NCBI RefSeq assembly: GCF_009932555.1
Contig: NZ_BLJO01000003.1
Span: 682,001-746,000, forward strand
Length of the DNA stretch: 64,000 bases
DNA from: Steroidobacter agaridevorans
GTDB taxonomy: Bacteria > Pseudomonadota > Gammaproteobacteria > Steroidobacterales > Steroidobacteraceae
Direction of reading: 5' to 3'
In this document: piece after piece, positions 53,181 through 63,480 of the stretch
How the letters are laid out: every line of letters begins with the position of its first letter
Numbering within the stretch: position 1 is the stretch's first letter
Notes under the pieces: generated by a model
What the model was told of the DNA's origin: nothing
Databases searched by the model: none
Seen by the model: the letters and a program-made list of their open reading frames with translations, nothing else
Translations under genes and position numbers: made by a program

Positions 53181-54385
53181 GCGCGGCACGGATGAGAGTG
53201 GCTGTGCTCGGCTCGACCGGCAGCATCGGCCTGAGCACGCTCGACGTGCTGGCCCGTCATCCCGATCGTTTCGAAGTGTTCGCGCTCAGCGCTCACAACA
53301 ACATTGCGCGGCTGCGTGAGCAATGTCTTGCCCATCGTCCGCAATTTGCGGTGGTGGTCGATCCGGTCGCGGCCGCGAAATTCACTGCGGAATTACACGC
53401 CGCCGGCTGCACGACCCGCGTATTGGTCGGCGAAGCGGCATTGAGCGAAGTTGCCGCTCACGAGCAGGTGGATGCGGTGATGGCTGCGATCGTCGGCGCC
53501 GCCGGTCTGCGTTCCAGCCTGGCCGCCGCGCACGCGGGCAAGCGGATCATGCTCGCGAACAAGGAAGCGCTGGTGATGTCCGGCCCCCTGTTCATGCAAG
53601 CGGTGCGCGAGGGTGGGGCGACGTTGTTGCCGGTGGATAGCGAGCACAACGCGGTGTTCCAGTGTATGAGCGGCCCGGGCGCGACTCAGGCCGGTGTGAC
53701 CCGCGCCGATGTCCGGCGGGTGCTGCTGACCGCTTCGGGCGGACCTTTCTTGCGAACGCCGGTCAGCGCGTTGCGGGCGGTCACGCCTGAACAAGCCTGC
53801 AAGCACCCGCGTTGGGTGATGGGGCGCAAGATCTCGGTGGATTCCGCCACGCTGATGAACAAGGGACTGGAACAGATCGAGGCTTGTTTGCTGTTCGCCT
53901 TGCCGCCGGCGCAGGTCGAGGTGGTCGTGCATCCTCAGAGCATCGTGCACTCGCTGGTCGAATACATCGATGGCTCGATGCTGGCGCAGTTGGGGAATCC
54001 CGACATGCGCACGCCGATCGCACATGCGCTCGGGTGGCCGGAGCGGATCGCCTCCGGTGTAGAATCCCTCGATATTTTGCGGGCCGCGCGGCTGGACTTC
54101 GAAGCTCCCGACGCGACCCGCTTTCCAGCCTTGAAGCTGGCGCGTGCCGCGGCCGAAGCGGGCGGCACCGCTCCGGCGGTATTGAACGCTGCCAACGAAG
54201 TCGCGGTCGAAGCTTTCTTACAGCGCCGGCTGTCATTCCTGGAAATTCCGGAAGTGATCGAGCGCGTGCTGGCGCGTCACCGGACGTTGCCGGCGAGCTC
54301 GCTCGACGATGTGTTGGGCGCGGATGACTGGGCGCGTCGCGAGGCGCAAGCGGCCCTGACGGCGGCCGCGGGAGTGTGTGCATGA
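53177..54385 (+). CDS. dxr: 1-deoxy-D-xylulose 5-phosphate reductoisomerase
   Basis: 402 residues. NADPH-dependent step of the MEP isoprenoid pathway. Rossmann motif [25 protein letters not shown]; metal and substrate residues in [11 protein letters not shown]; the flexible loop [36 protein letters not shown]. Normal length. Feeds the isoprenoid supply used by UppS two genes upstream. Overlaps cdsA and rseP. Confidence 0.97.
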   Translation: MSAARMRVAVLGSTGSIGLSTLDVLARHPDRFEVFALSAHNNIARLREQCLAHRPQFAVVVDPVAAAKFTAELHAAGCTTRVLVGEAALSEVAAHEQVDAVMAAIVGAAGLRSSLAAAHAGKRIMLANKEALVMSGPLFMQAVREGGATLLPVDSEHNAVFQCMSGPGATQAGVTRADVRRVLLTASGGPFLRTPVSALRAVTPEQACKHPRWVMGRKISVDSATLMNKGLEQIEACLLFALPPAQVEVVVHPQSIVHSLVEYIDGSMLAQLGNPDMRTPIAHALGWPERIASGVESLDILRAARLDFEAPDATRFPALKLARAAAEAGGTAPAVLNAANEVAVEAFLQRRLSFLEIPEVIERVLARHRTLPASSLDDVLGADDWARREAQAALTAAAGVCA

Positions 54386-55782
54386 TTACCCCAAGCAATC
54401 CGCTGGAATGGCTCATCGCCATCGTCGGATTCATCATCGCCATCGGCATCCTGGTCTCGGTGCACGAGTTCGGCCACTACTGGGTGGCGCGCCGGCTCGG
54501 CATCAAGGTGCTGCGGTTCTCGATCGGTTTCGGCAAGCCGCTGTGGAAGCGCGTCGGCCGCGACCAGGATCGAGTCGAGTACGTGATCGCGGCCATTCCG
54601 CTCGGCGGCTACGTGCGCCTGCTCGATGAGCGCGAAGGCGATGTTCCGGAACACGATTTGCCGCGCGCGTTCACTCGCCAGCCGGTGTGGAAGCGCATTG
54701 CCGTGCTGCTCGCCGGGCCGCTGTTCAACCTGTTTTTCGCGGTGTTTCTGTATTGGATCCTGTTCACCGCGGGCGTGCCGGCGCCGCGGTCCATCGTCGG
54801 CGACGTCGAGCCCAATTCGATCGCCGCGCAAGCCGGCCTGCGGTTCGAGGATCACATCGTCAACGTCGGCGGCCAGCCCACCGATACTTGGGAAGAAGCC
54901 ACGCTCGGCATCATCGACGACCTCACCGATGACGGCCAGATTCACATGCGCGTCCGCGGCGTCGATGGCAGCGAGCGCGACCTGATCCTGAATGCCGGCA
55001 ATCGCAGCCGCGAGCTCACGCAGCCCGACGCGCTCATGCCGGGACTGGGGTTCGATATCTGGCGGCCGAGAGTGCCCGCGGTGATTGCGACCGTGATGGA
55101 CGACAGCGCTGCGGCCCGTGCCGGGCTCAAGGTCGGCGATGAGATCCTGAAGGTGGATCAGCTGCCGGTGGCCGATTTCAGCGAGCTGGTGACGCGGGTC
55201 AAACCGTACCCAGGCCGCGACGTGACGTTGGAGATTCGCCGCGATGGGCAGATCCTGGCGGTGCCGCTGACCATCGGCGAGAGCATGGAGGCTGGTAAGC
55301 TCATCGGACGGATCGGCGTCGGGCCGGAGAACAAGCCGATCAAGACCGGCCGCACCTTCGAGGACATGGTGGCGCTGCAGAAGTACGGCGTGTTCGCCGC
55401 GGTGGGGCAGGCGGCCACGAAGACCTGGGACACCTCGGTGTTCACGTTGCGCATCGTCGGCCGGATCGTGACCGGCAACGTGTCGCTGAAGGCGATTTCC
55501 GGACCGATCAGCATCGCCGAAACGGCCGGCTTCGCGATCCGGCAGGGCTGGCGCTTCTTCCTGGGGATCCTGGCGCTGATCAGTATCAGCCTGGGCGTGC
55601 TGAACCTGTTGCCGATTCCGATCCTGGACGGCGGCCAGATCGTGTATCAGCTCGCGGAACTGGTGAAGGGCAAGCCGGTCTCAGAACGTGCACTCCAGCT
55701 CGGGCACAGCATCGGCATCGCGATGTTGATCCTGATGATGACGCTGGCCTTCTACAACGACATCGTGCGACATCTGAATTAA
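54382..55782 (+). CDS. rseP: Site-2 metalloprotease RseP
   Basis: 466 residues. Intramembrane protease releasing sigma-E from its anti-sigma factor. Zinc motif [13 protein letters not shown] in the first helix; two PDZ domains in the periplasmic part (about 120-290); a second metal motif [12 protein letters not shown]; last helix [20 protein letters not shown] 54382 overlaps the dxr stop (ATGA); a GTG two codons upstream is an alternative. It precedes bamA, whose folding defects trigger the same response. Confidence 0.95.
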   Translation: MITPSNPLEWLIAIVGFIIAIGILVSVHEFGHYWVARRLGIKVLRFSIGFGKPLWKRVGRDQDRVEYVIAAIPLGGYVRLLDEREGDVPEHDLPRAFTRQPVWKRIAVLLAGPLFNLFFAVFLYWILFTAGVPAPRSIVGDVEPNSIAAQAGLRFEDHIVNVGGQPTDTWEEATLGIIDDLTDDGQIHMRVRGVDGSERDLILNAGNRSRELTQPDALMPGLGFDIWRPRVPAVIATVMDDSAAARAGLKVGDEILKVDQLPVADFSELVTRVKPYPGRDVTLEIRRDGQILAVPLTIGESMEAGKLIGRIGVGPENKPIKTGRTFEDMVALQKYGVFAAVGQAATKTWDTSVFTLRIVGRIVTGNVSLKAISGPISIAETAGFAIRQGWRFFLGILALISISLGVLNLLPIPILDGGQIVYQLAELVKGKPVSERALQLGHSIGIAMLILMMTLAFYNDIVRHLN

Positions 55783-55861
55783 TGCCGCCCCTGATGCACA
55801 TGATGCAGGGTCGGGGCTACTTGGCGGCAACTCCAAAAGAGAAAATAGGGGCATAGGGCTG

Positions 55862-58321
55862 ATGCGGTTGAAGTCCATCATCCACGCGACTCTCGCGGTC
55901 GCAGCGGCAGGCGTTGTGCCAGGCGTTTGGCCTGGCGTAGCGGTCGCGCAAGTCGCCGCGTCGCAGTCCAGCTTCACGGTCGGCGATATCCGTATCGAAG
56001 GCCTGCAGCGCATTTCCGAAGGCACGGTGTACAACTATCTGCCGGTGAACATCGGCGATCAGATCGACGAGCGCCGCATTCAGGAAGCGCTGCGTGCGAT
56101 GTACAACACCGGCTTCTTCCGCGACGTCGAGATTCGACGCGACGGCGGCACGCTGGTGGTCGCGGTGCTCGAGCGGCCCTCGATCGAGAGCTTCGAGATC
56201 AAGGGCAACAAGGACATCAAGACCGAAGACCTGCAGAAGTCGCTGCGCAACGTCGGTCTCGCCACCGGCAAGACCTTCGATCAGTCGGTGCTCGATGAGG
56301 TGAAGCAGTACCTCACCGATCAATATTTCTCCCGCGGCAAGTACGCGGTGCGGGTCGACACCAAGGTCGAGGAAGTACCGGGCAACAAGGTCAAGCTGAC
56401 CATCGACGTGAACGAGGGCAAGCGCGCCCGCATCCGCCAGATCAACATCGCCGGCAACACGGCGTTCAGCGACGAGGATCTGCGCGAAGAATTCGAGCTG
56501 AACACGCCGAACTGGCTGTCCTGGTACCGGCAGGACGATCGTTACTCGCGCGAATCGCTGTCGGGCGATCTGGAAAAGCTGCGCTCGTACTACATGGACC
56601 GCGGCTACGCGAATTTCCATGTGACCTCGACGCAGGTCGCGATCGCACCCGAGAAGGACGACATCTTCGTCACGGTCAACGTCGACGAAGGCGATGTGTT
56701 CAAGATCTCCGAGATCAAGATGGCCGGCAACATGGTCGTGCCGGAATCGGAGCTGCGCCGCCTGATCTTCTTCAAGCCCGGCGACACCTATTCGCTGCGG
56801 CAGATCACCGCGACCCAGGAGGCGATGAAGCTGCGCCTCGGTATCGACGGCTACGCGTTCGCGACCGTCGATCCGGTGCCGACGCCGAACAACGACACCA
56901 AGGAAATTTCGCTGACCTTCGTCGTCGATCCGAAGAACCGCGTGTATGTTCGCCGTGTGAATTTCAACGGCACCTCGGGTGTGAACGACGAAGTGTTCCG
57001 CCGCGAAATGCGCCAGTTCGAAGGCGCGTATCTGTCGAACGCCGCGGTGGAGCGTTCCAAACAACGTATCCAGCGTCTGCCGTTCATCCAGAAGGTCGAG
57101 GTGGAAACCAACCAGGTGCCGGGCGCGGCCGACCTGGTGGACGTCGATTTCCAGATCGAGGAGGGCTTGCCCGGCCAGTTCGGCGGCGGCATCGGCTACT
57201 CCGAGTCGCAGTCGATCATCCTGAACGGCAATTTCGTGCACTCGAATTTCATGGGCACGGGCAACCGTATCGCCATGGAGATCAACTCCGGCCGCTACGC
57301 CAAGGCGTTCAGCTTCTCGCACACCGACCGCTACACGACCATCGACGAAGTGCAGCGGACCATTTCGGCGGGCTATCGCGACGTCACGCAGTTCACCTCG
57401 GCGACCTCGGACTTCGATACCGAGACGATCACGCTTGGCATCAACTACGACTGGCCGATCACCGAGTATCAATACCTCGGCGTGGGTCTGTCGGCGCAAC
57501 GCGCCGAGCTGGTCACCAGCGAAGGCGGCAGCGCCACGCAGGCCACCGACTGGGTGCGCTCGAACGGCAACGCCAAGACCCGCTGCGTGGAGTTCGTGGT
57601 CGACGGCGCTTGCGACGACAGCTTCGAATACAACTTGTACAGCAGCTCGTTCGACACGCTCGAGCTGAACATGGGCTGGCGTTACGACTCGCGCAACCGC
57701 GCCATCTTCGCGGACCGCGGCGCGCGTCATCGTTTCAATATCGGTTACACGGTGCCGGGCAGCGACGTGGAGTTCTGGACCGCGTCGTACGATTACCTGC
57801 AGTTCCTGCCGATCTGGCGCAGCCTGACGCTGATGATCAATTTCGAGCTGGCTTATGGTGAAGCGCTGGGCGATACCACCGCGCTGCCGCCGTATCGCCA
57901 GTATTTTGGCGGCGGCCCGGACTCGGTGCGCGGTTTCCGCGAAAGCCGCCTGGGTCCCAAGGACAACTTCGGCCGCCCGTACGGCGGCAATATCAAGACC
58001 ATCGCCCAGACCGAGCTGCTGCTGCCGATGCCGGAAAAGTGGCGTAATAGCGCCCGTTTCAGCCTGTTCTACGACATCGGCAACGTGTTCTCGGATCAGA
58101 ACATCAAGTTCTACGGGCCCGATCAGACGACTGAAGTGGACTACGGGTTCAGTTATGATGAGCTCCGGCAGTCCGCCGGTGTGGCCGTGCAATGGCTCGC
58201 CCCGCTGGGCGTGTTCCGGTTCAGCTACGCGGTGCCGCTCAAGAAGGTCAGTGGCGACACCAACGCGCGCTACGGCGACGAAACCGAGGGCTTCCAGTTC
58301 TCGATCGGCCAGGCGTTCTGA
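55862..58321 (+). CDS. bamA: Outer-membrane protein assembly factor BamA
   Basis: 819 residues. Signal peptide ending AVAQVAA. Five POTRA domains follow, the first beginning VGDIRIEGLQRISEGTVYNYLPVNIGD, then repeated motifs such as IESFEIKGNKDIKTEDLQKSL, RQINIAGNTAFSDEDLREEFEL and VYVRRVNFNGTSGVNDEVFRREM. The Omp85 barrel includes the lid-lock motif VRGFRESRLGP and ends in GQAF. Catalyses outer-membrane beta-barrel insertion. Between rseP and skp, as usual. Confidence 0.97.
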   Translation: MRLKSIIHATLAVAAAGVVPGVWPGVAVAQVAASQSSFTVGDIRIEGLQRISEGTVYNYLPVNIGDQIDERRIQEALRAMYNTGFFRDVEIRRDGGTLVVAVLERPSIESFEIKGNKDIKTEDLQKSLRNVGLATGKTFDQSVLDEVKQYLTDQYFSRGKYAVRVDTKVEEVPGNKVKLTIDVNEGKRARIRQINIAGNTAFSDEDLREEFELNTPNWLSWYRQDDRYSRESLSGDLEKLRSYYMDRGYANFHVTSTQVAIAPEKDDIFVTVNVDEGDVFKISEIKMAGNMVVPESELRRLIFFKPGDTYSLRQITATQEAMKLRLGIDGYAFATVDPVPTPNNDTKEISLTFVVDPKNRVYVRRVNFNGTSGVNDEVFRREMRQFEGAYLSNAAVERSKQRIQRLPFIQKVEVETNQVPGAADLVDVDFQIEEGLPGQFGGGIGYSESQSIILNGNFVHSNFMGTGNRIAMEINSGRYAKAFSFSHTDRYTTIDEVQRTISAGYRDVTQFTSATSDFDTETITLGINYDWPITEYQYLGVGLSAQRAELVTSEGGSATQATDWVRSNGNAKTRCVEFVVDGACDDSFEYNLYSSSFDTLELNMGWRYDSRNRAIFADRGARHRFNIGYTVPGSDVEFWTASYDYLQFLPIWRSLTLMINFELAYGEALGDTTALPPYRQYFGGGPDSVRGFRESRLGPKDNFGRPYGGNIKTIAQTELLLPMPEKWRNSARFSLFYDIGNVFSDQNIKFYGPDQTTEVDYGFSYDELRQSAGVAVQWLAPLGVFRFSYAVPLKKVSGDTNARYGDETEGFQFSIGQAF

Positions 58322-58389
58322 CGGTCCGCACGGGCCGGTAGTTAGCTTCTTATTACGATAATTTGGGAATACTTTTTCCGAGGTTGGAT

Positions 58390-58980
58390 ATGGCACGTTT
58401 GAGCATTCCTGCTTTTCTGCTCGCTCCGCTGGCGCTGTCCGTCGCCCTGTTCGCGCCGATCGCCGGCGCCCAGACGCAGCTGAAGATTGCCGTGGTCAAC
58501 GTGCCGCGGCTGCTGGAGGAGGCGCCGCAGGCGAAGTCGGCCATGCAGGCGCTGCAGGATGAGTTCTCGCCGCGTCAGCGCGAGATGGCGGCTCAGCAGA
58601 AAGATCTGAAGGCCAAGGAAGAGAAACTGCAGCGTGACGGCGCGGTGATGGCCGAGAACGAGCGTCGCAATTCCGAGAAGGAGCTGCGCGAAGGTCAGCG
58701 CGACCTGGCTCGCAAGCAGAACGAATATGTCGAAGACCTGAACGTGCGTCGTAACGAAGAGCTGGGCAAGCTGCAGCGCTCGCTGCTGCAGGAAGTGCAG
58801 ACCTACGCGCGGTCTTCGGGCTTCGACCTGGTGGTCGGCGACGGCGTGTTGTTCGTCAACGAGTCGCTCGACATCACTCCGCAGATCCTCACTGCCTTGC
58901 AGGCTCGCGCCAAGACGGGTGGCGGCCCGAAGCCGGCCACGCCTCCGGCGAAGCCCGCGTCGCCGCCGGCGAAGCAGTAA
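58390..58980 (+). CDS. skp: Periplasmic chaperone Skp/OmpH
   Basis: 196 residues. Signal peptide MARLSIPAFLLAPLALSVALFAPIAGAQ. Long charged alpha-helical tentacles (about 55-130, DEFSPRQREMAAQQKDLKAKEEKLQRDG) and a small beta body with DLVVGDGVLFVNESLDIT. The C-terminal Pro/Ala/Lys tail (PATPPAKPASPPAK) is longer than in E. coli. Carries unfolded outer-membrane proteins to BamA. Confidence 0.93.
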   Translation: MARLSIPAFLLAPLALSVALFAPIAGAQTQLKIAVVNVPRLLEEAPQAKSAMQALQDEFSPRQREMAAQQKDLKAKEEKLQRDGAVMAENERRNSEKELREGQRDLARKQNEYVEDLNVRRNEELGKLQRSLLQEVQTYARSSGFDLVVGDGVLFVNESLDITPQILTALQARAKTGGGPKPATPPAKPASPPAKQ

Positions 58981-59048
58981 TCCATGGATAGCTCCATTCA
59001 ATCCGCGCGCAGCCGTTCCGGGCTGCGCCGCTGAGCCGGGCGACGGCG

Positions 59049-60104
59049 ATGTCCGCGCAGCCCGGCCTCAGCCTGGGCGAGATCGCCGTCCGCTTTGGCT
59101 GCATCCTCAAAGGCGATCCTGACCTGCGCGTGTCGCGGGTCGCTGCGCTGGAGAGTGCGGACGCCGCGTCCGTCACGTTTCTGGCGAATCCACGCTATCG
59201 CCGTTATTTGCAGCAGACCAAGGCGGGCGTCGTCGTGCTCGATCCGAAGCTGGCCGATGCCTGCCCGGTGAGCGCACTGCTCGCGAAGAATCCATATGCG
59301 ACCTATGCGCGCATCGCGGCTTTGTTATATCCGCCGCCCGCTGCGCCCCCGGGACGACATGCAACGTCGGTCGTAGATGCGTCGGCGCAGATCGATGCGA
59401 GCGCATCGATCGGTCCGCATGCCGTCATCGGCGCGAATGTGAAAATCGGCGCGCGCACGGCCATCGGGCCGGGCTGCGTCGTCATGGACGATGTCACGAT
59501 CGGAGACGACACGCGGCTCACGGCGAATGTGACTTTGTGTCGCGGCGTGATCGTCGGCGACCGTTGTTTGTTTCATCCGAGCGTCGTGATCGGCGCGGAC
59601 GGCTTCGGTCTCGCACCCGATCAAGGCGAGTGGCTGAAGGTGCCGCAGGTGGGCACGGTGCGCATCGGCAGCGATGTCGAGATCGGCGCCAGCACCACTA
59701 TCGACCGAGGCGCCATCGACGACACCGTCATCGGCGATGGCGTGAAGATGGATAACCAGATCCAGATCGGCCACAACGTGCGCATCGGCGACCACACCGC
59801 GATCGCCGGCTGTGCCGGAATCTCCGGCAGCGCGACCATCGGCAAGCGCTGCATGATCGGCGGCATGGCCGGGGTGGCCGGGCACCTGAGCATCTGCGAC
59901 GACGTCGTGATTACCGGTAAATCCTTCGTGTCGGGCAGCATCCGTAAGCCCGGTTACTACTCGAGCGGGATACCGGTCGACGAAACCTCCCGTTTCCGCA
60001 AAAATGCCGCCCGCTTCCAGCACCTGGACGAGTTCGTCCGCGAGGTCCGCCGGGAGCGGGGCGCGGCCAGCGATGGCGAAGAAACTGATTCGCGTGAGGA
60101 ATAA
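59049..60104 (+). CDS. lpxD: UDP-3-O-(3-hydroxyacyl)glucosamine N-acyltransferase
   Basis: 351 residues. Third lipid A enzyme. N-terminal uridine-binding domain ([35 protein letters not shown]), then left-handed beta-helix hexapeptide repeats ([27 protein letters not shown]). Catalytic histidine in [19 protein letters not shown]. The C-terminal helix [27 protein letters not shown] is typical. Confidence 0.96.
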   Translation: MSAQPGLSLGEIAVRFGCILKGDPDLRVSRVAALESADAASVTFLANPRYRRYLQQTKAGVVVLDPKLADACPVSALLAKNPYATYARIAALLYPPPAAPPGRHATSVVDASAQIDASASIGPHAVIGANVKIGARTAIGPGCVVMDDVTIGDDTRLTANVTLCRGVIVGDRCLFHPSVVIGADGFGLAPDQGEWLKVPQVGTVRIGSDVEIGASTTIDRGAIDDTVIGDGVKMDNQIQIGHNVRIGDHTAIAGCAGISGSATIGKRCMIGGMAGVAGHLSICDDVVITGKSFVSGSIRKPGYYSSGIPVDETSRFRKNAARFQHLDEFVREVRRERGAASDGEETDSREE

Positions 60105-60115
60105 CAAGGCTTCAG

Positions 60116-60607
60116 ATGACCGATAGCACACCAGAGCAAGGCCAGGGCGCCGGCGACGTGTTGAAGATGGACATTCACGAGGTGATGCGCCGCCTGCCGC
60201 ATCGCTATCCGTTCCTGTTGGTGGACCGGGTGCTCGAGTGCGTCTCGGGCAAGCACATCCGCGCGCTCAAGAACGTCACCATCAACGAGCCGTTCTTCCC
60301 CGGCCACTTTCCGCATCGGCCGGTGTTTCCGGGCGTGATCATCCTCGAGGCGCTGGCCCAGACTGCCGGCATCCTCGCGTTCGTGACCGCCGGCGTGTAC
60401 CCGGACGAGCACCGTCAGCTGTACTTCGTCGGCATCGACAAGGCGCGCTTCCGCAAGCCGGTCGAGCCGGGCGATCAATTGATCCTGAAAGCGACGCTGG
60501 AGCGCTCGATCCGCGGCATCTGGAAATTCTCGACGATCGCCGAGGTCGATGGCCAGGAAGCGTGCAGCGCTGAAATGATGGTTGCCCCCGGCGAAACACG
60601 GAAATAA
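60116..60607 (+). CDS. fabZ: 3-hydroxyacyl-ACP dehydratase FabZ
   Basis: 163 residues. Hot-dog-fold dehydratase of fatty acid elongation. Motifs [42 protein letters not shown], with catalytic histidine in PGHFP and glutamate in LEALAQ. Between lpxD and lpxA, as in other Gammaproteobacteria, coordinating acyl chain supply with lipid A. Confidence 0.97.
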   Translation: MTDSTPEQGQGAGDVLKMDIHEVMRRLPHRYPFLLVDRVLECVSGKHIRALKNVTINEPFFPGHFPHRPVFPGVIILEALAQTAGILAFVTAGVYPDEHRQLYFVGIDKARFRKPVEPGDQLILKATLERSIRGIWKFSTIAEVDGQEACSAEMMVAPGETRK

Positions 60608-60619
60608 ACAGCAGTTGCC

Positions 60620-61408
60620 ATGGCTATTCATTCCACAGCGCTGATCGATCCCAGCGCGCAGCTCGCGCCGGATGTGCAAGTTGGCGCGTACACCGTCATC
60701 GGCGCCAATGTCGTCATCGGCGCGGGCACCTGGATCGGGCCGCACGTGGTGATCGACGGCCCGACCACGATCGGCAGCGACAACAAGATTTTTCAGTTCG
60801 CCTCGATCGGCGCCGCGCCGCAGGACCTGAAATACAACAATGAGCCGACCCGGCTCGAAATCGGCGACCGCAACACCTTCCGCGAGAACACCACGATCAA
60901 TCGCGGCACGACCAAGGATCAACTGGTCACGCGCATCGGCAGCGACAATCTGTTCATGACCGGAGCGCACGTCGGCCACGACTGCGTCATCGGCTCGCAC
61001 TGCGTGCTCGCGAACTACGGCACGCTCGGCGGCCACGTGATCATTGGCGACTGGGTGCACATGGGCGGCTTCGCCGGCATCCATCAGTTCTGCCAGGTCG
61101 GCGCGCATGCGTTCATCGCAAACAATACCGCCGTGACCCGCGATGTGCCGCCGTTCGTGATGGCGGTGGGGCGTCCCGCCGAGCCGCACAGCGTGAATTC
61201 GGAAGGACTGAAGCGTCGCGGCTACTCGGCCGAGCAGATCCGAAACATCCGCGATGCCTATCGCATCCTGTATCGCTCGCAACTGAAGCTCATCGAAGCC
61301 ACCGAGCAGATCGAGCAGCGCGCCAAGACCCAGCCCGAGCTGCAGCCGCTGATCGATTTCCTCAACGACTCCACGCCCCGGCGCGAGCGAGTGGGCATCG
61401 TCAGGTAA
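60620..61408 (+). CDS. lpxA: UDP-N-acetylglucosamine acyltransferase
   Basis: 262 residues. First lipid A enzyme. Hexapeptide helix (LIDPSAQLAPDVQVGAYTVIGANVVIGAGTWIGPHVVIDG), with the catalytic histidine in the MTGAHVGHDCVIG region and the substrate loop NRGTTKDQL. The C-terminal helical part includes RRGYSAEQIRNIRDAYRILYRS. Confidence 0.97.
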   Translation: MAIHSTALIDPSAQLAPDVQVGAYTVIGANVVIGAGTWIGPHVVIDGPTTIGSDNKIFQFASIGAAPQDLKYNNEPTRLEIGDRNTFRENTTINRGTTKDQLVTRIGSDNLFMTGAHVGHDCVIGSHCVLANYGTLGGHVIIGDWVHMGGFAGIHQFCQVGAHAFIANNTAVTRDVPPFVMAVGRPAEPHSVNSEGLKRRGYSAEQIRNIRDAYRILYRSQLKLIEATEQIEQRAKTQPELQPLIDFLNDSTPRRERVGIVR

Positions 61409-61417
61409 CAACACTAA

Positions 61418-62605
61418 GTGGCTAACTCCGACGCCGCACCACTGATCGTTCTGGTAGCCGGCGAGGCATCGGGCGACAACCTCGGTGCTCAACTCATCAC
61501 GGCGCTGCGCCAGCGCATTCCGCAGGCTCGCTTCGCCGGCATCGCCGGCTCTCGCATGGTCGCCGCGGGCTGCGAAGCCTGGGAACGGATGGAGAATCTG
61601 TCGGTGATGGGGCTGTTCGAAATCCTTCCCCACCTGCCGAAGCTGCTGCGCATTCGTCGCCAACTGATCGACCGCGTGCTGGCCGAACGGCCGGCGGTTT
61701 ACGTCGGCGTCGATGCGAAGGAATTCAATCTGCGCATCGCACCGCGCTTCAAGGAAGCGGGCATTCCGACGGTGCAATACGTCAGCCCCCAGGTCTGGGC
61801 CTGGCGGCAGGGGCGCGTGCATACGATCGGCCGGGCGGTGGATCTGGTGCTGTGCCTGTTGCCGTTCGAGAAGCCGTTCTACGACTCGCATTCGGTGCAC
61901 GCCGAATTCGTCGGCCATCCGCTCGCCGACGTCGTACCCATGGAGCTGAGCGCCGCGACTGCGCGTTATCAGCTCGCGCTGCCCGAGAAGGGCCAGTATG
62001 TCGCCGTGTTGCCAGGCAGCCGGCAAGGCGAGGTGTCGCGGCTCAGTCCGGACTTCACGCAGACCATGGCGTGGCTGGTTCGTGAGCGGCCGCAATTGCG
62101 CTTCATCGCGGCGCTGGCCAGCGAGCCGGCGCGAAGAATCTTCGAGGAGGCGCTGGAGCGCGCCACTATCGGCACTCCGGCGCTGCTCGATCGGGTCACG
62201 CTGATCAACGGTCATGCGCAGACCGTGATGGCGGCCAGCGACGTCGTGCTGCTCGCTTCAGGCACTGCGACCCTGGAAGCGACCCTGGTGAAGCGCCCGA
62301 TGGTGGTCGCCTATCGTTTAGGGATGCTGACAAGTTTCCTGCTCAAGCATTTGAAACTCTTCAAGGCGCCGTTCTTCTCGCAGCCCAACCTGCTGGCCGG
62401 CCGGGAGCTGGTGCCGGAGTTCTTCAACGCCGAGGTTCGCGCCGACGTGCTCGGTCCCGCGGTGCTTCAGCAATTGGACCGTGCCGATCGCGATGAGCTC
62501 GTGCAAAACTTCGCTACCATTCACGAGACCCTCCGGCGCGACGCCAGTGCGCGTGCGGCGGACGCGATCGTGGACTTGTTGGTGAAGCGTAGGTTGTCGG
62601 TGTAG
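61418..62605 (+). CDS. lpxB: Lipid-A-disaccharide synthase
   Basis: 395 residues from a GTG start 9 bases after lpxA. GT19 glycosyltransferase. N terminus IVLVAGEASGDNLGAQLITALRQRIP; YVGVDAKEFNLRIA; QYVSPQVWAWRQGRVHTIG; LPGSRQGEVSRL; LASGTATLEATLVKRPMVVAYR. Condenses UDP-diacylglucosamine and lipid X. Confidence 0.97.
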   Translation: MANSDAAPLIVLVAGEASGDNLGAQLITALRQRIPQARFAGIAGSRMVAAGCEAWERMENLSVMGLFEILPHLPKLLRIRRQLIDRVLAERPAVYVGVDAKEFNLRIAPRFKEAGIPTVQYVSPQVWAWRQGRVHTIGRAVDLVLCLLPFEKPFYDSHSVHAEFVGHPLADVVPMELSAATARYQLALPEKGQYVAVLPGSRQGEVSRLSPDFTQTMAWLVRERPQLRFIAALASEPARRIFEEALERATIGTPALLDRVTLINGHAQTVMAASDVVLLASGTATLEATLVKRPMVVAYRLGMLTSFLLKHLKLFKAPFFSQPNLLAGRELVPEFFNAEVRADVLGPAVLQQLDRADRDELVQNFATIHETLRRDASARAADAIVDLLVKRRLSV

Positions 62606-62614
62606 AAACAGGCG

Positions 62615-63310
62615 ATGGCAGCATCTCAGCGGGCAGCATCTCAACGGACGATGGCCTTGCCGTTGCAGGCGCCCGGGCTGGTCGCGGGCGTCGATGAGGC
62701 GGGTCGCGGACCGCTTGCGGGACCGGTGGTCGCCGCGGCGGTGATCCTCGATCCGCGCCGTCGTATTCGCGGCATCAAGGATTCCAAGCAGCTCGAGGCC
62801 GAGGAGCGCGAAGAGCTCGCGATCAAGATTCGTGGCGCGGCGCTGTCGTGGTCGGTGGCCTGGGCCGACGTGGAAGAGATCGACTGCCACAACATTCTGC
62901 AGGCAACGCACCTGGCCATGCGCCGTGCGCTCATCGGTTTGCACATTCATCCGGGACACGTGCAGGTCGACGGCAACCTGTGTCCGTCGTTCATCGGGCT
63001 GCCGATGAAGTGCAGCTACGAAGCCATCGTCGATGGCGACGCGCTCAAGACCTGCATCGGCGCGGCCTCGATTCTCGCCAAGGTGGCGCGCGATCGCATG
63101 ATGGTCGAGCTGGATGCGCTCTATCCCGAATACGGATTTGCCGCTCACAAGGGCTACAGCACGCCGCAGCACTACAAGGCGCTGAAGCGCCACGGCCCGA
63201 CGCCGATTCATCGGCGCAGCTTCGAGCCGGTGCGGCTCGCCGGTGAGCGTCGCTTGACGCTGGCCGATATGGGCGAGATGGCGCCCGAAGCTGCCGTGGT
63301 CGAGCTCTAG
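62615..63310 (+). CDS. rnhB: Ribonuclease HII
   Basis: 231 residues. Removes ribonucleotides from DNA. Catalytic acidic residues in [20 protein letters not shown], later VDGNLCPS and [26 protein letters not shown] and [13 protein letters not shown] are conserved. The first 12 codons contain a tandem 15-base near-duplication (GCAGCATCTCAGCGG then GCAGCATCTCAACGG), so the real start may be the ATG at 62651. Confidence 0.94.
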   Translation: MAASQRAASQRTMALPLQAPGLVAGVDEAGRGPLAGPVVAAAVILDPRRRIRGIKDSKQLEAEEREELAIKIRGAALSWSVAWADVEEIDCHNILQATHLAMRRALIGLHIHPGHVQVDGNLCPSFIGLPMKCSYEAIVDGDALKTCIGAASILAKVARDRMMVELDALYPEYGFAAHKGYSTPQHYKALKRHGPTPIHRRSFEPVRLAGERRLTLADMGEMAPEAAVVEL

Positions 63311-63350
63311 TATGAAACAGCGACTCGGGCATCCTGCCACTCGCGCTGTG

Positions 63351-63421
63351 GCGCAGGGAGGAAAAGGCGCGACTTTTCCTCCTGCGCTCGCCGCCTGTGG
63401 CGGCGGGCACATCCCTGTGCC
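63351..63421 (+). promoter_or_regulatory. Three consecutive hairpins between rnhB and dnaE
   Basis: GCGCAGGGAGGAAAA (63351-63365) pairs with TTTTCCTCCTGCGC (63374-63387) with one bulged base. CGCCGCC/GGCGGCG (63389-63405) has a TGT loop. GGCACA/TGTGCC (63406-63421) has a TCCC loop. Together they fill the spacer and may terminate rnhB transcription or structure the dnaE leader. Confidence 0.45.
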
Positions 63422-63480
63422 TAGGGTGGGCACGCGATGAGCTTCATGGTTCGGGACCGGCCGTGGCCGATGGACAGCTA

